From positions 1 to 64,000 of the forward strand of contig NZ_JACHDZ010000009.1 of the NCBI RefSeq assembly GCF_014201375.1: a stretch of 64,000 bases of DNA, given 5' to 3'. Source of the DNA: Tunturiibacter empetritectus (GTDB lineage Bacteria > Acidobacteriota > Terriglobia > Terriglobales > Acidobacteriaceae). Shown piece after piece: positions 62,110 to 64,000 of the stretch. The translations under genes and the position numbers were made by a program. The notes beneath the pieces are model-generated. The model worked only from the letters and a program-made list of their open reading frames with translations. It did no database searches and was not told the DNA's origin. Within the stretch, counting starts at the first letter, position 1, and every line of letters begins with the position of its first letter.

Positions 62110-62903
62110 CGCCAGGCTCTGCCATAGAAGATGCCGGCGATGGCGGCGAGCAGGACGTAACGCCAGTTGAAGTGCAGGGCGCGCTTGTTGAAGTGGGAGA
62201 GGCCGAAGAGGGCGCTGGTCAGGAGCAGGGCTTGGGTGCGGGCCAGGCGGCGTTCGAGCAGGTTTTGCAGCCAGCCGCGAAAGAAGAGCTCCTCCGGGAC
62301 CGCGATGAAGAGGAAGGTGAAGAAGGCCCCGGCGAGTTGGGAGAGGCGCGGCCAGTGGGGGTGGAAGTGGAGAAAGCTGAGGCTGAGACCTAGGCCGATG
62401 GCGATGGGGGTGTAGAGGGCCCACTCGCGCAGGCCGATCGCGAGGTCGCGTCGACGAAGGCGGAGATCGAAGCCGATGCCGTTCAAGTCACGGATGAGGA
62501 AGCCGTAGATTCCGGCGTTGAGCACGATCATCTTATTGAAGACGGCCAGGTGCGGTGGCCACGCGGGCTCGAACCAGCGGAGGTCGACTGCCAGGCCGAG
62601 GGTGATGAGGACGAGGTAGTCTCGCCAGTTGCCAGTTTGATTTGGATCGGCTTCTCGGGCTTGATGCAGGAGGAGCGTGACTGCGATTGGGAGGAGTGCG
62701 TAGAGAGCGAACCAAACCCAATGGAAGCTGGATGTAGCCAAGGTGACCAGGAGATAAGGAAGGCAGAGTGTCGAGGGGAGTAGCAGTCTGATTGCGATTG
62801 GCAGGGACTGGATTCGTTTGCGGAGCGCGTCGCCAAAGAAGGCTGCAGAGAGAAAGGGGATCAGCGTGAAGATGGCTGCGAACAGATTGGGGAGCGTGAA
62901 CAT
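62034..62903 (-). CDS. CPBP family intramembrane metalloprotease
   Basis: About 289 residues, eight predicted helices. Catalytic motifs are complete: FIAVPEELFFRGWLQNLL (EExxxRG), LFGLSHFNKRAL (FxxxH) and SAITHTTVDTLWSIWF (HxxxD/N type). CPBP proteases process prenylated or bacteriocin-related substrates; the local target is unknown. The last 25 codons, holding the third motif, are antisense to the end of the neighbouring CPBP-like gene. TATACT lies 12 bases before the ATG, leaving only a very short leader. Confidence 0.85.
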   Translation of the reverse strand: MFTLPNLFAAIFTLIPFLSAAFFGDALRKRIQSLPIAIRLLLPSTLCLPYLLVTLATSSFHWVWFALYALLPIAVTLLLHQAREADPNQTGNWRDYLVLITLGLAVDLRWFEPAWPPHLAVFNKMIVLNAGIYGFLIRDLNGIGFDLRLRRRDLAIGLREWALYTPIAIGLGLSLSFLHFHPHWPRLSQLAGAFFTFLFIAVPEELFFRGWLQNLLERRLARTQALLLTSALFGLSHFNKRALHFNWRYVLLAAIAGIFYGRAWRHDRRVGASAITHTTVDTLWSIWFR

Positions 62904-62976
62904 TTGCTGGGCTTCAGTATAGGGAGGAGAAAGTGACTAAGGCGTATCTCTTTTTTCGTGAAGAGCGGAAGAGCGC

Positions 62977-63115
62977 GTCCTGCCGGACGAGCCCACTGCG
63001 CTTGCCATCCCACGAACGAAGACCTGTTCGCGGGGACCCCGATTCGGGCGGTCACTTCGTGTCTGTATCCCTTGTTTGGGAGAGGCTCACTTCTTCGGTC
63101 CTCCCGTTGGTCGGA
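62977..63115. repeat. mosaic intergenic repeat, copy 7
   Basis: Starts GTCCTGCCGGACGAGCCC, followed by the hairpin module also found in copy 3 (CACGAACGAAGACCTGTTCG and GGGGACCCCGATTCGGG), GGTCACTTCGTGTCTG and CGGTCCTCCCGTTGGTCGG. The right half is missing. It lies in a 337-base gap between the CPBP protease and ku; the rest of the gap shows no gene. Confidence 0.88.
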
Positions 63116-63240
63116 GAAGGGCGATAAGAGATGGCAAAGTCGAGCTGTTTTGGTTTTAAGGCTTGTATTTGCGGGGTTTATAGTGATAAAAGCATCTTCC
63201 GGGCCTTTGTTTGCTTCCAATCTACTCTGGAGAACCCCTT

Positions 63241-64000
63241 ATGCCGCGTCCGTACTGGTCAGGTCAGATACAGATCTCACTCGTTTCGTTTGGAGTCAAG
63301 CTGTTTACGGCGACCGAGTCGAAGAGCGAGATTCGTTTTCATCAGCTTAGCCGGAAGACCGGCGAGCGGATCAAACACCAGAAGGTCTCGGGCGATGAGG
63401 GCAAGGTGGAGAGCTCCGATATCGTGAAGGGCTACGAGTATCGCAAGGGCGAGTACGTCATGGTCGAGCCGGAGGAGATCGAACAGATTCGCATTCCTTC
63501 GAAGCACACGATTGAGGTGACGCAGTTCGTCGATGAGGGCGAGCTTGATCCTGAGTTCTTCGAGAAGCCCTATTTTGTGGTGCCGGAGAATGATGTTCAG
63601 GCAGAGGCGTTCGCGGTGGTTCGGAAGGCGCTGCAGACTACGAAGAAGATTGCGCTGGGGAAGATTGCGTTTAGTGGGCGCGAGCACCTAGTTGCGGTTT
63701 CGGCTGGTACGGACGATAAGCTGCCGGGCATGATGGCTTACACGATGCGCTATGCGGAGGAGCTTCGCGATCCCAAGGAGTTCTTCGAAGACATCAAGAA
63801 GGTGGCGGTGGATGAGGATCAACTGTCGCTGGCGAAGGAGCTGATCAAGCGCAAGGCGTCGAAGTTTGAGCCGGAGAAGTTCAAGGACGAGTACGAGGCT
63901 GCGTTGCGCGAGATGGTTGAGGCGAAGGTGAAGCATGCGCCGATTCCGAAGGATGAGCCTGCACCTGCTTCGGGCAAGGTGATCAATTTGATGGATGCTC
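63241..64000 (+). CDS. ku: Ku protein (non-homologous end joining), 3' end beyond window
   Basis: At least 253 residues are present, nearly a full bacterial Ku (usually 260-310). The Ku core is clear: MPRPYWSGQIQISLVSFGVK, RFHQLSRKTGERIKHQKVSG, EYVMVEPEEIEQIRIPSKHT, YFVVPENDVQAEAFAVVRKA and KKIALGKIAFSGREHLVAVS. GGAG lies 8 bases before the ATG. Ku binds DNA ends and recruits LigD; no ligD is in the window, but it could follow. The gene continues past base 64000, and no stop is seen. Confidence 0.95.
   Translation, partial: MPRPYWSGQIQISLVSFGVKLFTATESKSEIRFHQLSRKTGERIKHQKVSGDEGKVESSDIVKGYEYRKGEYVMVEPEEIEQIRIPSKHTIEVTQFVDEGELDPEFFEKPYFVVPENDVQAEAFAVVRKALQTTKKIALGKIAFSGREHLVAVSAGTDDKLPGMMAYTMRYAEELRDPKEFFEDIKKVAVDEDQLSLAKELIKRKASKFEPEKFKDEYEAALREMVEAKVKHAPIPKDEPAPASGKVINLMDA

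Overview
The window looks like a high-GC chromosomal segment of an Acidobacteriota member, most likely Terriglobia (Granulicella/Edaphobacter/Terriglobus type). The basis is the gene families (DUF885 peptidase, Tat-exported glucoamylase-like protein, EF-G paralogue, orphan LysW-like protein, a small domain common in large acidobacterial surface proteins) and recurrent mosaic intergenic repeats. This is recognition by eye; no database search was possible. There is no rRNA, tRNA, CRISPR array, phage or insertion sequence that I can see.

Region by region. 0-4.1 kb: ExbD/TolR-type protein, VOC protein, then a divergent pair of an unusual cytochrome P450 and a B12-binding radical SAM enzyme; base composition here is less extreme than in the rest. 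4.1-7.8 kb: YjbR-type protein, basic Lys/Ala-rich protein, DUF2256-DUF3253 fusion, D-Ala-D-Ala ligase and a TonB-like protein. 7.8-13.9 kb: one minus-strand amino-acid operon in the order trpB, a small bL12-like gene, trpA, aroQ, aroF, tyrA, ilvA, preceded by a leader with hairpins, a terminator and a possible aromatic-rich leader peptide. 14-20.6 kb: bifunctional RelA/SpoT, a possible gene remnant and aconitase. 21-30.8 kb: a WxxGxW-repeat lipoprotein, purine genes (purD; purL-purF overlapping), DinB and a Tat-exported isomerase-like protein. 30.9-35.4 kb: DUF5996, SnoaL-like, dut, a gluconate dehydrogenase subunit 3-like gene overlapping a convergent gene, an orphan terminator and a lipoprotein. 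35.7-45.3 kb: rhomboid-like protein, DUF1905, M28 peptidase, LysW-like carrier, ferritin-like protein, galU, DUF885, cupin, DUF3224. 45.4-64 kb: mfd, two tandem sugar-binding lipoproteins, MDR oxidoreductase, formate/nitrite-type channel, ligA, glucoamylase with a divergent LacI regulator, EF-G paralogue, two convergent CPBP proteins and the start of ku.

Two features tie the window together. First, strand composition flips: the + strand is C-rich from about 4 to 28 kb and G-rich from about 34 to 64 kb, whatever the gene orientation, which points to a replication-strand switch near 28-34 kb. Second, seven copies of a mosaic palindromic repeat (GTCCTGCCGGAC ends, GTCACTTCGTGAC arm, CTCCCGTTGGTCG core) sit between genes at 4.1, 30.8, 37.1, 39.7, 53.6, 55.9 and 63.0 kb. 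Several genes lacking a Shine-Dalgarno sequence have a -10 hexamer 5-7 bases before the ATG, suggesting leaderless transcripts.
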